Below, piece by piece: positions 8,320-15,863 of a DNA stretch of 64,000 nucleotides. The position numbers and the translations under genes were made by a program. A model generated the notes under the pieces. That model made no database searches, had not been told where the DNA came from, and saw nothing but the letters and a program-made list of their open reading frames with translations. Source of the stretch: Mesorhizobium sp. C432A (lineage in GTDB: Bacteria > Pseudomonadota > Alphaproteobacteria > Rhizobiales > Rhizobiaceae); NCBI RefSeq assembly GCF_030323145.1, contig NZ_CP100470.1, positions 4,505,001-4,569,000 on the forward strand, in the 5' to 3' direction. Each line of letters opens with the position of its first letter. Position 1 is the stretch's first letter.

Positions 8320-9171
8320 ATGACCCGGTTCCTGAAAGCACTCGCCTTCGTCACCCTGTTCCTGATCTCGGCCGGCTTTGCATCCGCCGAGGAACGTTGG
8401 CAGACCTTGCCCGAACCGGCGGCCATGCCCAAGCCTGAACAGAGCGGATATGCGCCGGTCAACGGCATTCAGATGTACTACGCCGTTTTCGGCGCCGGTG
8501 ATCCGATTCTCCTGATCCATGGCGGCCTTGGCCATGGCGACATCTGGGCAAGCCAGGTGGCGACCATGTCCAAGACGCACAAGGTTATTATCGCCGACAG
8601 CCGCGGCCATGGCCGCTCTACCCGCACCGAGCAGGCTTACGGCTATGACCTCATGGCGTCGGACTATCTTGCGCTGCTCGACTATCTCAAGATCGACAAG
8701 ACCGCTCTTGTCGGCTGGAGCGACGGCGGCATTATCGGCATCGACATCGCGCTGCATCATCCGGAGCGGCTGACACGGCTCTTTGCGCAGGCCGCCAACG
8801 TCACCACCGATGGCGTCGATCCGGGTGTGCTGACCAACAAGACCTTTGCCGCCTATATCGACCGCTCGGGCCGCGACTACAAGAAACTGTCGAAGACTCC
8901 CGACCAGTACGATGCCTTCGTGGCGCAGATCAGCCACATGTGGGAGTCGGAGCCGGCCTGGACCAAGGAGCAGCTCGGCAAGATAACCACGCCGACCGCG
9001 ATCGTTGCCGGCGACCATGACGAGGCGATCAAGCGCGAACACACCGAATACATGGCCTCCGTCATTCCGGGCGCCAAGCTCATCATCCTGCCCAACGCCA
9101 GTCATTTCGCCATGCTGCAGGCGCCGGACGAATATAGCCAGGCGGCGCTGGACTTCATCGACGCCAAATAG
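8320..9171 (+). CDS. Secreted alpha/beta-fold hydrolase
   Basis: A 283-residue protein with a clear Sec signal peptide (cleavage after FASA) and a canonical alpha/beta-hydrolase core. The oxyanion turn is LLIHGGLG, the nucleophile elbow GWSDGG, the acid Asp lies in AGDHDEAI and the His in NASHFAML. It should be periplasmic. Substrate cannot be told from sequence. The ribosome-binding site GAGGTGA is well placed. A terminator just upstream hints at attenuated expression. Confidence 0.87.
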   Translation: MTRFLKALAFVTLFLISAGFASAEERWQTLPEPAAMPKPEQSGYAPVNGIQMYYAVFGAGDPILLIHGGLGHGDIWASQVATMSKTHKVIIADSRGHGRSTRTEQAYGYDLMASDYLALLDYLKIDKTALVGWSDGGIIGIDIALHHPERLTRLFAQAANVTTDGVDPGVLTNKTFAAYIDRSGRDYKKLSKTPDQYDAFVAQISHMWESEPAWTKEQLGKITTPTAIVAGDHDEAIKREHTEYMASVIPGAKLIILPNASHFAMLQAPDEYSQAALDFIDAK

Positions 9172-9300
9172 CGCCCCCAGCTAGAGCACCCCAGCGCAGC
9201 AACGGGTGCATTCCGATTGTTGAACAATGGGTTCCGTTTTGCGGCGAATAGGATTACCTTCCGGCAAGGCGCCTTCTGAACCGCCTTTTCGGAGAACTCG

Positions 9301-9963
9301 ATGCGGTGTCTGACGATTGCCAGTGCCGGATTTCTGATCGCTCTGGCCGCGCCGGCATTCGCCGCCGACCCGATGGCGGTGCCGATGACCGAACCAGGCT
9401 TCGACTGGACCGGCTACTATGCCGGCCTGCAGGCCGGCTACGGCTGGGGCCAGTCCGACATATCAGTGACGGAAGGCGCGCCGTTTTCCATCTCGCCCGA
9501 CATTGACGGCGGTTTCGTCGGCGGCCATGTCGCCGGCCTGTGGCAGTTCGATCAGGCGGTGCTCGGCGCCGAGGCGGAGCTCAATTATTCCGCCGTCGAC
9601 GGTACGGCGGTATCAGGCCTTGGAAGCACATTCCGCACGGACATCAAGTGGTTCGGATCTGTAAACGCCAAAGCGGGCTTCGCCATGGACCGCGTGCTGG
9701 TCTACGGCGTCGGCGGCGTCGCCTTTGCCGGCATCGAAACTTCGCAAGTCGCGGGCGCGTCGTTCGCCGGCACACGCACGAATATCGGCTGGACCTTGGG
9801 CGCCGGCGTTGACTATGCGCTGACCGACAAATTCATCGTCGGCGCGCAATATCGCTATTACGATTTCGGCTCCGAGCACTATGACGTGGCGGAACCCTTC
9901 AACGATCGCGATCAGGATGTGAAGATGAACGCGGTCGGTATCAATCTCAGCTACAAATTCTGA
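9301..9963 (+). CDS. Outer-membrane beta-barrel protein, Omp25/Omp31 type
   Basis: A 220-residue protein with a Sec signal peptide ending AFAAD, the barrel-start motif DWTGYYAGLQAGYGWG, alternating polar and hydrophobic strands, and a terminal aromatic residue (NLSYKF) as needed for outer-membrane assembly. Length and motifs fit the Omp25/Omp31 group of small Rhizobiales barrel proteins. GGAG lies seven bases before the start. It resembles the partial gene at the left edge of the window. Confidence 0.88.
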   Translation: MRCLTIASAGFLIALAAPAFAADPMAVPMTEPGFDWTGYYAGLQAGYGWGQSDISVTEGAPFSISPDIDGGFVGGHVAGLWQFDQAVLGAEAELNYSAVDGTAVSGLGSTFRTDIKWFGSVNAKAGFAMDRVLVYGVGGVAFAGIETSQVAGASFAGTRTNIGWTLGAGVDYALTDKFIVGAQYRYYDFGSEHYDVAEPFNDRDQDVKMNAVGINLSYKF

Positions 9964-10053
9964 GCCTTCTCGGCGACTGAGATTTTGGCAACAACCAACT
10001 GTTTTGCCATCACGAACCACCTTTCATGAGTCCGACACTCGGCAAAAGATGGC

Positions 10054-10081
10054 TTGACGGGTTTTCGCTGGCGTCTGAAAA
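10054..10081 (+). promoter_or_regulatory. Candidate promoter of the disrupted tRNA-Leu
   Basis: TTGACG at 10054-10059 and TGAAAA at 10076-10081 are 16 bases apart and lie 11 bases upstream of the tRNA 5' half. If active, it now drives transcription into the inserted element. Confidence 0.45.
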
Positions 10082-10091
10082 GGGCTGGCCT

Positions 10092-10130
10092 GCGGACGTG
10101 GCGGAATTGGTAGACGCAAGGGACTTAAAA
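10092..10130 (+). pseudogene. tRNA-Leu(UAA), 5' half, interrupted
   Basis: This is the 5' half of a leucine tRNA: acceptor strand GCGGACG, D-arm, and the anticodon arm as far as the loop CTTAAAA. The bases that follow do not pair with the anticodon stem. The missing half starts at 11371, where TCCCT completes the AGGGA stem and CGTCCGC pairs perfectly with the acceptor strand. Joined together, the halves make a perfect class II tRNA with anticodon UAA, so the break is an insertion and not decay. Confidence 0.9.
10117..10130 (+). repeat. Left attachment-site repeat (14 bp)
   Basis: CAAGGGACTTAAAA, covering the 5' anticodon stem and loop of tRNA-Leu. The identical 14 bases occur at 11357-11370, exactly 1240 bases away. 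The position in an anticodon arm is a usual crossover site for tyrosine recombinases. Confidence 0.85.
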
Positions 10131-10347
10131 AGGGATTTGTCACGTCCCGAGCATTTTCAAAGGCTTAGCAGTACGCAGGAAACGCCGACATGCGTTCCGA
10201 TTGTGTTCAAGAGTTTCAACCGTTTAAGTTGAATAAACTAAGTGACTGTTTCCCTTGTGGATTGCGCTGCCACATGTGCAATGATCCCATTGGAGTGACC
10301 GTTGCAATCGCGAGTGCATGATGTGGGGAATTTTGTGGGAAAAAAAC

Positions 10348-11088
10348 TTAACCGGCAGCACTATCCGGGTCGACTTTGGCGGCAATTTTGGCATTCTTTT
10401 GTTGCGTTCTCTTGCCGTCCAAGAGCGCCTTTAGCTGCGAACTATGTTCTTTGCGACGATCCCGCTCGATATACCAGACTTTGAAAAGCTCCTCGATCAG
10501 ACCAATCAAGAGCGCCGCCTCGTTTGGATCGACGTCGATGATGACATCAACGTTTTTGTCCATGTGAGCCCCTATGTCCCCGACCCCACGAACCGCTTGA
10601 ATGTCGTCCCAGACCTGGCTGTTAATCTTGTCTTTTACGAAAGACAATTCTGCACCTAGGTCGCCTCGCCTGTTTTGCGGGATTTCGAAATAATCTCTCA
10701 CAATGCCCTGCAAACAGCGTCGCGACAAAGCTGCGGACGCGGCTCCACTGACAGGAAGCACCAAGACTGCCTCTCGATACGTTTTTTGTATCGCTTCTGG
10801 AATTGAAACCGGGAGGGGCATGACCTTGCCTTCCGGCCAAAGCCGATGCTGGTGGACGATACTGCCCCATTGCATCTGTCTTTGTGCGGGATGGGAAAAA
10901 TTTCGAATTACAAGATCAATCGACAACTCGCGACAGTTTGGGTTCGGACATGAAACAGAGAACACGCGCAGTTTGACTGCCCCGTGTTTTGATCGAAGAT
11001 TTAACATCGCATGGTCGTCGGTGCTGTCGCCATCGCTGATTGTGGTGAAGGTTCCACAATACGAGCACTCCCAATTCATTGCAGCCAT
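10348..11088 (-). CDS. Zinc-ribbon/DUF4145-like protein carried by the inserted element
   Basis: A 246-residue protein. The N-terminus has paired cysteines (CSYC at residues 8-11 and CPNPNC about 35 residues on) that suggest a zinc ribbon. The rest contains an ALSRRCLQGIVRDYF helix and an IGAHMDKNVDV segment as in DUF4145 proteins, which are often found near defence or restriction genes. The start at 11088 is chosen because GGAAGA lies seven bases upstream; longer starts would overlap the tRNA. Codon use is less GC-rich than the core genes around it, which fits transfer. Function unknown. Confidence 0.75.
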   Translation of the reverse strand: MAAMNWECSYCGTFTTISDGDSTDDHAMLNLRSKHGAVKLRVFSVSCPNPNCRELSIDLVIRNFSHPAQRQMQWGSIVHQHRLWPEGKVMPLPVSIPEAIQKTYREAVLVLPVSGAASAALSRRCLQGIVRDYFEIPQNRRGDLGAELSFVKDKINSQVWDDIQAVRGVGDIGAHMDKNVDVIIDVDPNEAALLIGLIEELFKVWYIERDRRKEHSSQLKALLDGKRTQQKNAKIAAKVDPDSAAG

Positions 11089-11115
11089 GCCGTTTCTTCC
11101 CATTACGCTCTGGTA

Positions 11116-11201
11116 TGGTGCGGGCGGCGGGACTTGAACCCGCACGGCCTAGGGCCTCCGGATTTTAAGTCCGGTGTGTATACCAATTTCACCACGCCCG
11201 C
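11116..11201 (-). tRNA. tRNA-Leu(UAA), intact, inside the inserted element
   Basis: An 86-base class II tRNA including an encoded CCA. Acceptor strands GCGGGCG and CGCCCGC pair fully, the anticodon arm is CCGGA-CTTAAAA-TCCGG giving anticodon UAA, there is a long variable arm, and the T-arm is GCGGG-TTCAAGT-CCCGC. It differs in sequence from the split host gene and lies on the opposite strand. Inference: it supplies the UUA-reading tRNA lost by insertion. Confidence 0.95.
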
Positions 11202-11356
11202 AGTCCTCGCAGATTTAGTTGGACCCGCCCTGTTTGGAAAGCGAAAAAGGCGGTTCCCATATGTGGGAAATCAGTGGGAAATCCCCACAATTTTTGGCAA
11301 TTTGTGGGAGACGTTGAATGCGCAAACCCTTGACTTGCAACGAACGTTCAGAAGCC

Positions 11357-11370
11357 CAAGGGACTTAAAA
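11357..11370 (+). repeat. Right attachment-site repeat (14 bp)
   Basis: Second copy of CAAGGGACTTAAAA. It joins directly to the 3' half of the split tRNA-Leu. Confidence 0.85.
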
Positions 11371-11417
11371 TCCCTCGATCTCTGATCGTACGGGTTCGAT
11401 TCCCGTCGTCCGCACCA
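11371..11417 (+). pseudogene. tRNA-Leu(UAA), 3' half, interrupted
   Basis: Contains the 3' anticodon stem TCCCT, a variable arm CGATC-TCT-GATCG, the T-arm ACGGG-TTCGATT-CCCGT, the acceptor strand CGTCCGC and an encoded CCA ending at 11417. It complements the half at 10092-10130 exactly. No promoter or 5' half precedes it, so it cannot make a tRNA where it is. Confidence 0.9.
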
Positions 11418-11576
11418 TTTGAAATGCTTAGGATTTGTTCTGTAAGAACTCACTGGCTACCATAGAAAAGGCTGACGCGGGTAGCAACTGAAGAGTTTTT
11501 AACACTCTTGCTGGAATACCTGCTGCAACACTCCTGTCCGTAGCAACCGACCGCGCGGCCAGGTCAAGGCACTCCC

Positions 11577-11789
11577 TTAGGAGCCGGCTGGGGCCGCAGC
11601 GGCCTCAACCCGGTGGGCATGCTCCGTCGCGATTTTAAGAAGAGTTGCAGCCGTTTCCTGTGGCGTCCAACCTTGCGCTTCTGACGCAGTCACCAAGGCC
11701 GCAAACGCGGCTTCTAATGCGACTTCACAGTTCACCCCACGGTCTGGGCTATCCTCTGGCAATATCGGGGGTTCGACGGATTGGGACAT
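11577..11789 (-). CDS. Small hypothetical protein
   Basis: Seventy residues from the ATG at 11787-11789, with a weak GAAAG ribosome-binding site. The N-terminal third is proline- and acid-rich; the remainder is a predicted helix pair (EVALEAAFAALVTASEAQG, then TPQETAATLLKIATEHAHRV). The style resembles small rhizobial proteins of unknown role. No family recognised. Confidence 0.5.
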   Translation of the reverse strand: MSQSVEPPILPEDSPDRGVNCEVALEAAFAALVTASEAQGWTPQETAATLLKIATEHAHRVEAAAAPAGS

Positions 11790-11847
11790 GGTGAGTTCTT
11801 TCAAAGGGGAAAAACCCGCCGCCCCAGCCTTTTGCCACTTGAAAATT

Positions 11848-11967
11848 TCAGCAAAGGATCATTCCAGCTATCAGCAGCGTGATTAGAACTGACAACGGCA
11901 CGGCCAGAAGACCGACCAACTCAACATTTCTTGTGTTTTGTCGCTTGTCCATCTTCGTCGCCCGCAT
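11848..11967 (-). CDS. Possible 39-residue single-pass membrane protein
   Basis: An open frame of 39 codons (or 34 from the ATG at 11952) that gives a basic N-terminus (KMDKRQNTRNVE) and one 20-residue hydrophobic helix ending MILC. The topology pattern looks natural, but there is no strong ribosome-binding site and no known family, so the call is tentative. Confidence 0.28.
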   Translation of the reverse strand: MRATKMDKRQNTRNVELVGLLAVPLSVLITLLIAGMILC

Positions 11968-12166
11968 GTCGTTGGCTTTGGCATCTTGCCGTCAACGTGC
12001 AGCTGTTGGAACCAACCACAAGTGCCGCTGATCGGAGATTCAGTCGGTGCTGCATATTAGCAACACATTGTGGAACGATCGGGCGGCATCAGCCAATTGC
12101 TTTTGAATGCGCTTGCACTTGCTTCGTACGATTCCGTACAGTTTTCCCCATTGGGGGAGGCGGCCG

Positions 12167-12358
12167 ATGGACCATGACGAGGAAGGCTACAGCATTGACG
12201 CCTTCGATTTCGATGTGGTGTGCGAGACCTTCAGGAGATCCGTTCGGGAGCTGAACCTGGCTGAAGAGCATTGGGTAGACCACGCGAAGGCGCTCCTACG
12301 GGAATTCACCGACAGCGCACCTGACGACGACATGATTAGCCGGATCGTCGGGCGCTAG
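12167..12358 (+). CDS. Small acidic hypothetical protein
   Basis: Sixty-three residues beginning MDHDEEGYSIDAFDFDVV, strongly acidic, with a helix-rich C-terminus. The start is set by an excellent GGGGGAGG ribosome-binding site eight bases upstream, which argues for real translation. No family recognised. The 360 bases to its left hold only the tentative membrane ORF. Confidence 0.55.
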   Translation: MDHDEEGYSIDAFDFDVVCETFRRSVRELNLAEEHWVDHAKALLREFTDSAPDDDMISRIVGR

Positions 12359-12690
12359 TGGCCTATACAGCCCTAGTTGGTTAGAATCGTACCCCGGTCC
12401 TGCCACGGAAACCTTTTCCAAGGTTTGCCGCGTCATAGAGGCATCACAGAAGCTCTCGGAACAGATTGCCCAGCGCGGAGGCCTATTAACTAAAAAAGCT
12501 CGCCACCTTGAGGCAACGGGCATCGCCAATGCCCTCAGAGAGCCCTGCCTGGACGTGTGGCGTCCTGTCCGGCCCTCGCCATTGATTTCGTCGGCAAGCT
12601 TGTCTTTGGCCTCGTGATAAGTCTTGAAGTTGGCATCGGGATGGCAATCGCCGGCTGCCAAGGATGCCGGGCCGCTGGCCGACCTATCAG

Positions 12691-12807
12691 TCAGGCGTCC
12701 GTAGCCAGAGCGTTATAAAGCAGCAAACACGCCAGGATAGAAACGGCGCTGCCTAGCAGCTGGTCTGCCGTCAGGCCGGAAAAATAGACAAGATGAAACG
12801 TCACCAT
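12691..12807 (-). CDS. Possible 38-residue membrane protein
   Basis: Thirty-eight codons that encode a short polar N-terminus followed by a hydrophobic helix (LLGSAVSILACLLLYNALA). GGTAGAG precedes the ATG. No family known. Apart from this frame, the interval 12359-12858 has only broken frames, which may be remnants of older inserts. Confidence 0.33.
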   Translation of the reverse strand: MVTFHLVYFSGLTADQLLGSAVSILACLLLYNALATDA

Positions 12808-12858
12808 CGCTCTACCAATCACGGTTCGGAACACTGCCGAATTAACCGTTAGCCGACG

Positions 12859-13005
12859 CTAATGTTCCGCTCTGGACTCACTACCGCTTTGGAAGAATCC
12901 TGCCGCAGCGATCAGCGCCCCGCCGACCTTGATCTCAACGTCGGTGCCACAAGGCTTCCTTCGTTCGCATGGTTCGCAGAGATTAGCACGATCGCATACT
13001 CTCAT
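12859..13005 (-). CDS. Possible small cysteine-rich protein
   Basis: Forty-eight codons starting MRVCDRANLCEPCERRKPCG. The four cysteines in the first 19 residues could bind metal, and a hydrophobic helix follows. The ribosome-binding site is poor (GGATGAG too close) and an opposite-strand frame covers the same bases, so this is uncertain. Confidence 0.3.
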   Translation of the reverse strand: MRVCDRANLCEPCERRKPCGTDVEIKVGGALIAAAGFFQSGSESRAEH

Positions 13006-13256
13006 CTCATCCGGCGTCGTCTCCCTCACAAAGCAGCGCCGGTAAGGCTCGGCGACCTTCTTGTTTGTCCCGTGTGCCAAAGGAGGTCGCCGGGCCTGCC
13101 GTTGCTCATCTTTGCTGGTGGCTGCTCCTGATGGCTGCGCTTGGCGCCGTCGCCCTACTGCTACCTGCGGGGTAAGGCCGGCGAGCCCTCTTGTCAGGCA
13201 GTCCGGCATGTAGGATTATAGTCCTCGTTGCGGCGACCCCTCAATGGAGAGCGCCA

Positions 13257-13505
13257 ATGGCCAGAACCAAACCTTCGGAACAACTTTCCCGGGCTGAAAT
13301 CGAGCGCTTCCTGGCGGCAGCCGAAGCGCTGCACAAGAGCATCGTCGGGCCGCTCCTGGCGTACCACGGCGAGCACTACCAAGCTCTACGTAAGGTCCAT
13401 GGACCCCTGTTGAAGTCGATCGAGACCATCACCGGCCAGAGGGCGAAGTTCATCCAGTGGAACGGGACAGGACCGGCACAGCCCCGGGACAAGCCTCCGG
13501 GCTAA
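13257..13505 (+). CDS. Small conserved-looking hypothetical protein
   Basis: Eighty-two residues from an ATG with GGAG seven bases upstream. The sequence is rich in helix formers (SRAEIERFLAAAEALHKSI) and ends IQWNGTGPAQPRDKPPG. It converges with the DNA ligase gene, and the two stop codons overlap. No family recognised. Confidence 0.55.
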   Translation: MARTKPSEQLSRAEIERFLAAAEALHKSIVGPLLAYHGEHYQALRKVHGPLLKSIETITGQRAKFIQWNGTGPAQPRDKPPG

Positions 13506-14365
13506 GTCTCCTCCCGGAAATCCAGCAGCTTGGCATGGCGAAGCTTCTCCTCGCCCTTCAGGAACCGCACGCGGCCGACCAGGCCCGGCTTTAGCCATTC
13601 GGCCTTGTCACTCTTGAGCCCTTTCGGCGCCGGCCCGCCCATCTTGCCTTGCACGCGGTCCCATAGGCGCTGGCGCTTGTCCGCCTTGAACGTGACGAAG
13701 GCGCCGCCGGCATAGTGGCCTTTGTCGGCCATCAGCACCATGGCAGGCTTGCCGGCCTCGCGCTGCACGCCGATGATGTCCATCTCCTTTTCGGCATAGC
13801 ACTTGATCTTGCGCCAGTTCGTCGTCGGACCCGACCGATACTTACTGCCCTTCCGCTTTGAAACGATACCTTCAAGCCCAGCCTGGTCGACCAGATGAAA
13901 GACGGCGTCGCCAGTGCCCGGCATCGCTTCGCTGAACTGGATTCGGCCACCGTCCGGGATCAACGCCCGGAGGATCTCGCGACGGTCTTCCACCGGCGTG
14001 TTCCGCAAGTCATGCCCGTTCAGATGCAAGAGGTCGAATGCTGGCAGATACAGATCGCGCGACGGCTTGCGGCTGGTCGCGGCTGATTGATGCGCATGGA
14101 AGTCGGATAGGCCAGCCTCATTGATCGTAATGGTCTCGCCGTCGATGATGAAGTCTTTCGCCTCGATCGCTTCCGCCTCACCGGCAAGTTGGATGTAGCG
14201 GCCCGTCCAATCATAACCGTTCTTGGTGATCAGCCGAATCCCGTCATCATCCTTGATGACCTGGGTGCGGTAGCCATCGAATTTGATCTCATGAATCCAA
14301 TCATCGCCCATCGGCGGCGTGTCGACCAGTTCGGGTTCCATGGGCTTGATGAATTTCAGACGCAT
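13502..14365 (-). CDS. ATP-dependent DNA ligase, short stand-alone form
   Basis: Seals DNA nicks using ATP. The adenylation lysine is Lys28 in EIKFDGYR (motif I); later ligase motifs include DGE near residue 76, GLEGIVSKRKG near residue 165 and NWRKIKC (motif V). A short OB-fold follows. At 287 residues it matches only the ligase core of LigD or LigC-type enzymes, without polymerase or phosphoesterase domains, and no Ku gene is nearby. Such stand-alone ligases usually act in accessory end-joining or repair. It sits in a gene-poor accessory region. Confidence 0.88.
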   Translation of the reverse strand: MRLKFIKPMEPELVDTPPMGDDWIHEIKFDGYRTQVIKDDDGIRLITKNGYDWTGRYIQLAGEAEAIEAKDFIIDGETITINEAGLSDFHAHQSAATSRKPSRDLYLPAFDLLHLNGHDLRNTPVEDRREILRALIPDGGRIQFSEAMPGTGDAVFHLVDQAGLEGIVSKRKGSKYRSGPTTNWRKIKCYAEKEMDIIGVQREAGKPAMVLMADKGHYAGGAFVTFKADKRQRLWDRVQGKMGGPAPKGLKSDKAEWLKPGLVGRVRFLKGEEKLRHAKLLDFREET

Positions 14366-14451
14366 GCACTGACTCGCAGAACCGCGACTTCAATTATCTA
14401 TCACTAAATTAGTTCCGGAACATTTTAGACGAATTGGATGTTTGAAGGGCT

Positions 14452-14673
14452 ATGAAGATCGAAGCCGACCAATGCCGGGCAGCGCTGACGCTCATCCGGC
14501 GCACAATGGAAGAGCACTGTCCTCCTGGCGTGCTGCCGAGCGAAGAGATGGTCAATGGGCTCTATGGTCCGGAACTGATCCATGAGGCGGAAGCCATTGC
14601 CGCCGGCATCGTCGCAACCATTGACCAGCTGCAATTGCCCGTGATGAAACCGCCGTCCCCTAGTATCAAATAG
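14452..14673 (+). CDS. Small hypothetical protein
   Basis: Seventy-three residues, divergent from the ligase gene, with AAGGG before the ATG. The sequence has a central EEMVNGLYGPELIHEAEAIAAG helix region, shown here in part only, and a proline-rich tail. It is probably expressed, but no family or function is recognised. Confidence 0.5.
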   Translation: MKIEADQCRAALTLIRRTMEEHCPPGVLPSEEMVNGLYGPELIHEAEAIAAGIVATIDQLQLPVMKPPSPSIK

Positions 14674-14892
14674 AGACCGACACAGGGAAGGTCGCTTGGC
14701 CGCCCGATCGTGGGCTCGCAACGACCGGCGAGGCGATGCCGGCCTCACCAAGGGTTACAGCCCCTCGACCAGCAGCGAAGGCGGCTCGCGGCAGTGCAAC
14801 GCCCGAAGTGTTTCGAGACGACGATGGCCACCGAGCGTAGCCAGCGCGCGTTGTGCTGCACAAGGACTGAGGCAGCGGCACGACCGCCCGGG

Positions 14893-15138
14893 CTACTCCA
14901 AAGGCGGCTCTTCGCTCTGTGGAGCCAAAACGGTGATATCCATCCTGGCGATTGTCGATGCGGCGCGCCCCTGGGCGCCAGAATCCGTGTCGCCACTTTC
15001 TGCCGCCATTGCCTTGGCGCGATGTCCTACGCTGTCTGCGCTTTTGCCTGGCGCAAATCCTTCGCCCGGTTCTGTCTTTGCGGGTTTCGGTCGAGTTTCA
15101 GCTGCCTGCCGATGTTGGTTTCCAATCGCCGAGACCAT
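14893..15138 (-). CDS. Small disordered hypothetical protein
   Basis: Eighty-one residues rich in Ala, Glu, Pro, Gly and Lys with no clear hydrophobic core, so probably disordered. The start is supported by a strong GGGGAGG ribosome-binding site six bases upstream of the ATG at 15136-15138. No family recognised. The flanks 14674-14892 and 15139-15397 show no gene that I can support. Confidence 0.45.
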   Translation of the reverse strand: MVSAIGNQHRQAAETRPKPAKTEPGEGFAPGKSADSVGHRAKAMAAESGDTDSGAQGRAASTIARMDITVLAPQSEEPPLE

Positions 15139-15397
15139 TGATACCTCCCCTTGATGAGGCCGCGACTGTACCGGTCAAGGCTGTAGCGAGGCTGATCACT
15201 TAAGTGGTCGGGTTGCGCCCGCTCGTCGTGGCCCTCCGATCACTGGGCTCTCGATGCCTTGGCGCTCGCGGACGTCTGGCCGGGTGGGAAGTTCAAACTC
15301 AGCCGCCCTTTGCGGCACCGGCTTCGCCCGACAATCAGGAACGATTTCGCCCGCCATGTGTTACGCAAACATGAATCTCGCGGATCCCGGATCAACA

Positions 15398-15586
15398 ATG
15401 GCAACCGATCTTTTCACGATGCAACTCGCTGATGCTCAGCAGCGCATCAAACAGACCGAGTTCGCGCTGGTACTCAGCGAGAAAATGGTGGCTGAGAACC
15501 TCGCTTTATCCAGCAGGATACGATCGGCGAGGCGGCGTGTCCTGAAGGCCGGAAGGCCTCTGGCGACAGCCGACTCAACAAGCTGA
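15398..15586 (+). CDS. Small helical hypothetical protein
   Basis: Sixty-two residues beginning MATDLFTMQLADAQQRIKQ, with a long amphipathic helix (TEFALVLSEKMVAENLALSSRI) and a basic tail. A GGA lies six bases upstream, so the ribosome-binding site is weak. A longer start nine codons upstream is possible. An opposite-strand frame overlaps it. Confidence 0.35.
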   Translation: MATDLFTMQLADAQQRIKQTEFALVLSEKMVAENLALSSRIRSARRRVLKAGRPLATADSTS

Positions 15587-15814
15587 AAGAGTTCTTCAAA
15601 TGATCTCGACCCAGTCGGGACGTGGGAGAGCTTGCCGGTAACCTTAGCGGTAATCGGCCGAGTCGCAGCAGGAAGCGCGCCGAAAACTTGCTCGATGAAG
15701 ACTGCGGCGTCGCTATGACCGCTACGGCTCAGTTGAGGCAGCACTTCGAAATCACGGCTATTGACCTGCTGAGCTATCAGTTTCCCTCGATCTCTAATGG
15801 TATGGGTTCTCCGC

Positions 15815-15850
15815 ACCACCCTTCGCTCTTCGAGCTTCGGGGTGGCAGGC
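15815..15850. repeat. Short palindromic repeat, copy B
   Basis: Thirty-six bases matching 886-920 with one extra G. It lies just downstream of the ATP-grasp gene, where such hairpin repeats commonly sit. A diverged relative may occur near 16885-16925, between the ATP-grasp and NUDIX genes. Confidence 0.7.
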
Positions 15851-15863
15851 CACCGAGTAGCCG

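Larger units (their letters stand above)
10117..11370. mobile_element. 1.24-kb integrated element in tRNA-Leu(UAA)
   Basis: The element is bounded by identical 14-bp direct repeats and separates the two halves of a tRNA-Leu gene. It holds only a DUF4145-like gene and an intact tRNA-Leu(UAA), both on the minus strand. GTGGGRAA-type motifs cluster near each end (10322-10346 and 11261-11310), like integrase arm sites. No recombinase gene is inside. It is either the remnant of a larger island or a small element moved by an integrase supplied elsewhere. The stretch 10131-10347 holds no convincing gene. Confidence 0.75.

Noticed and set aside
10092..11417. Group I or other self-splicing intron in tRNA-Leu(UAA)
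   Set aside because: Introns are known in this tRNA in other bacteria, but the insert contains an opposite-strand tRNA and protein gene and 14-bp direct repeats, and I see no intron core next to the exon ends.
12296..12661. Minus-strand 121-codon frame
   Set aside because: No ribosome-binding site, no domain-like sequence, and it overlaps the better supported gene at 12167.
14745..14996. ParB-like fragment suggested by GGHRRLETLRA on the minus strand
   Set aside because: The match is short, has no flanking domain similarity and lacks a start, so chance cannot be excluded.
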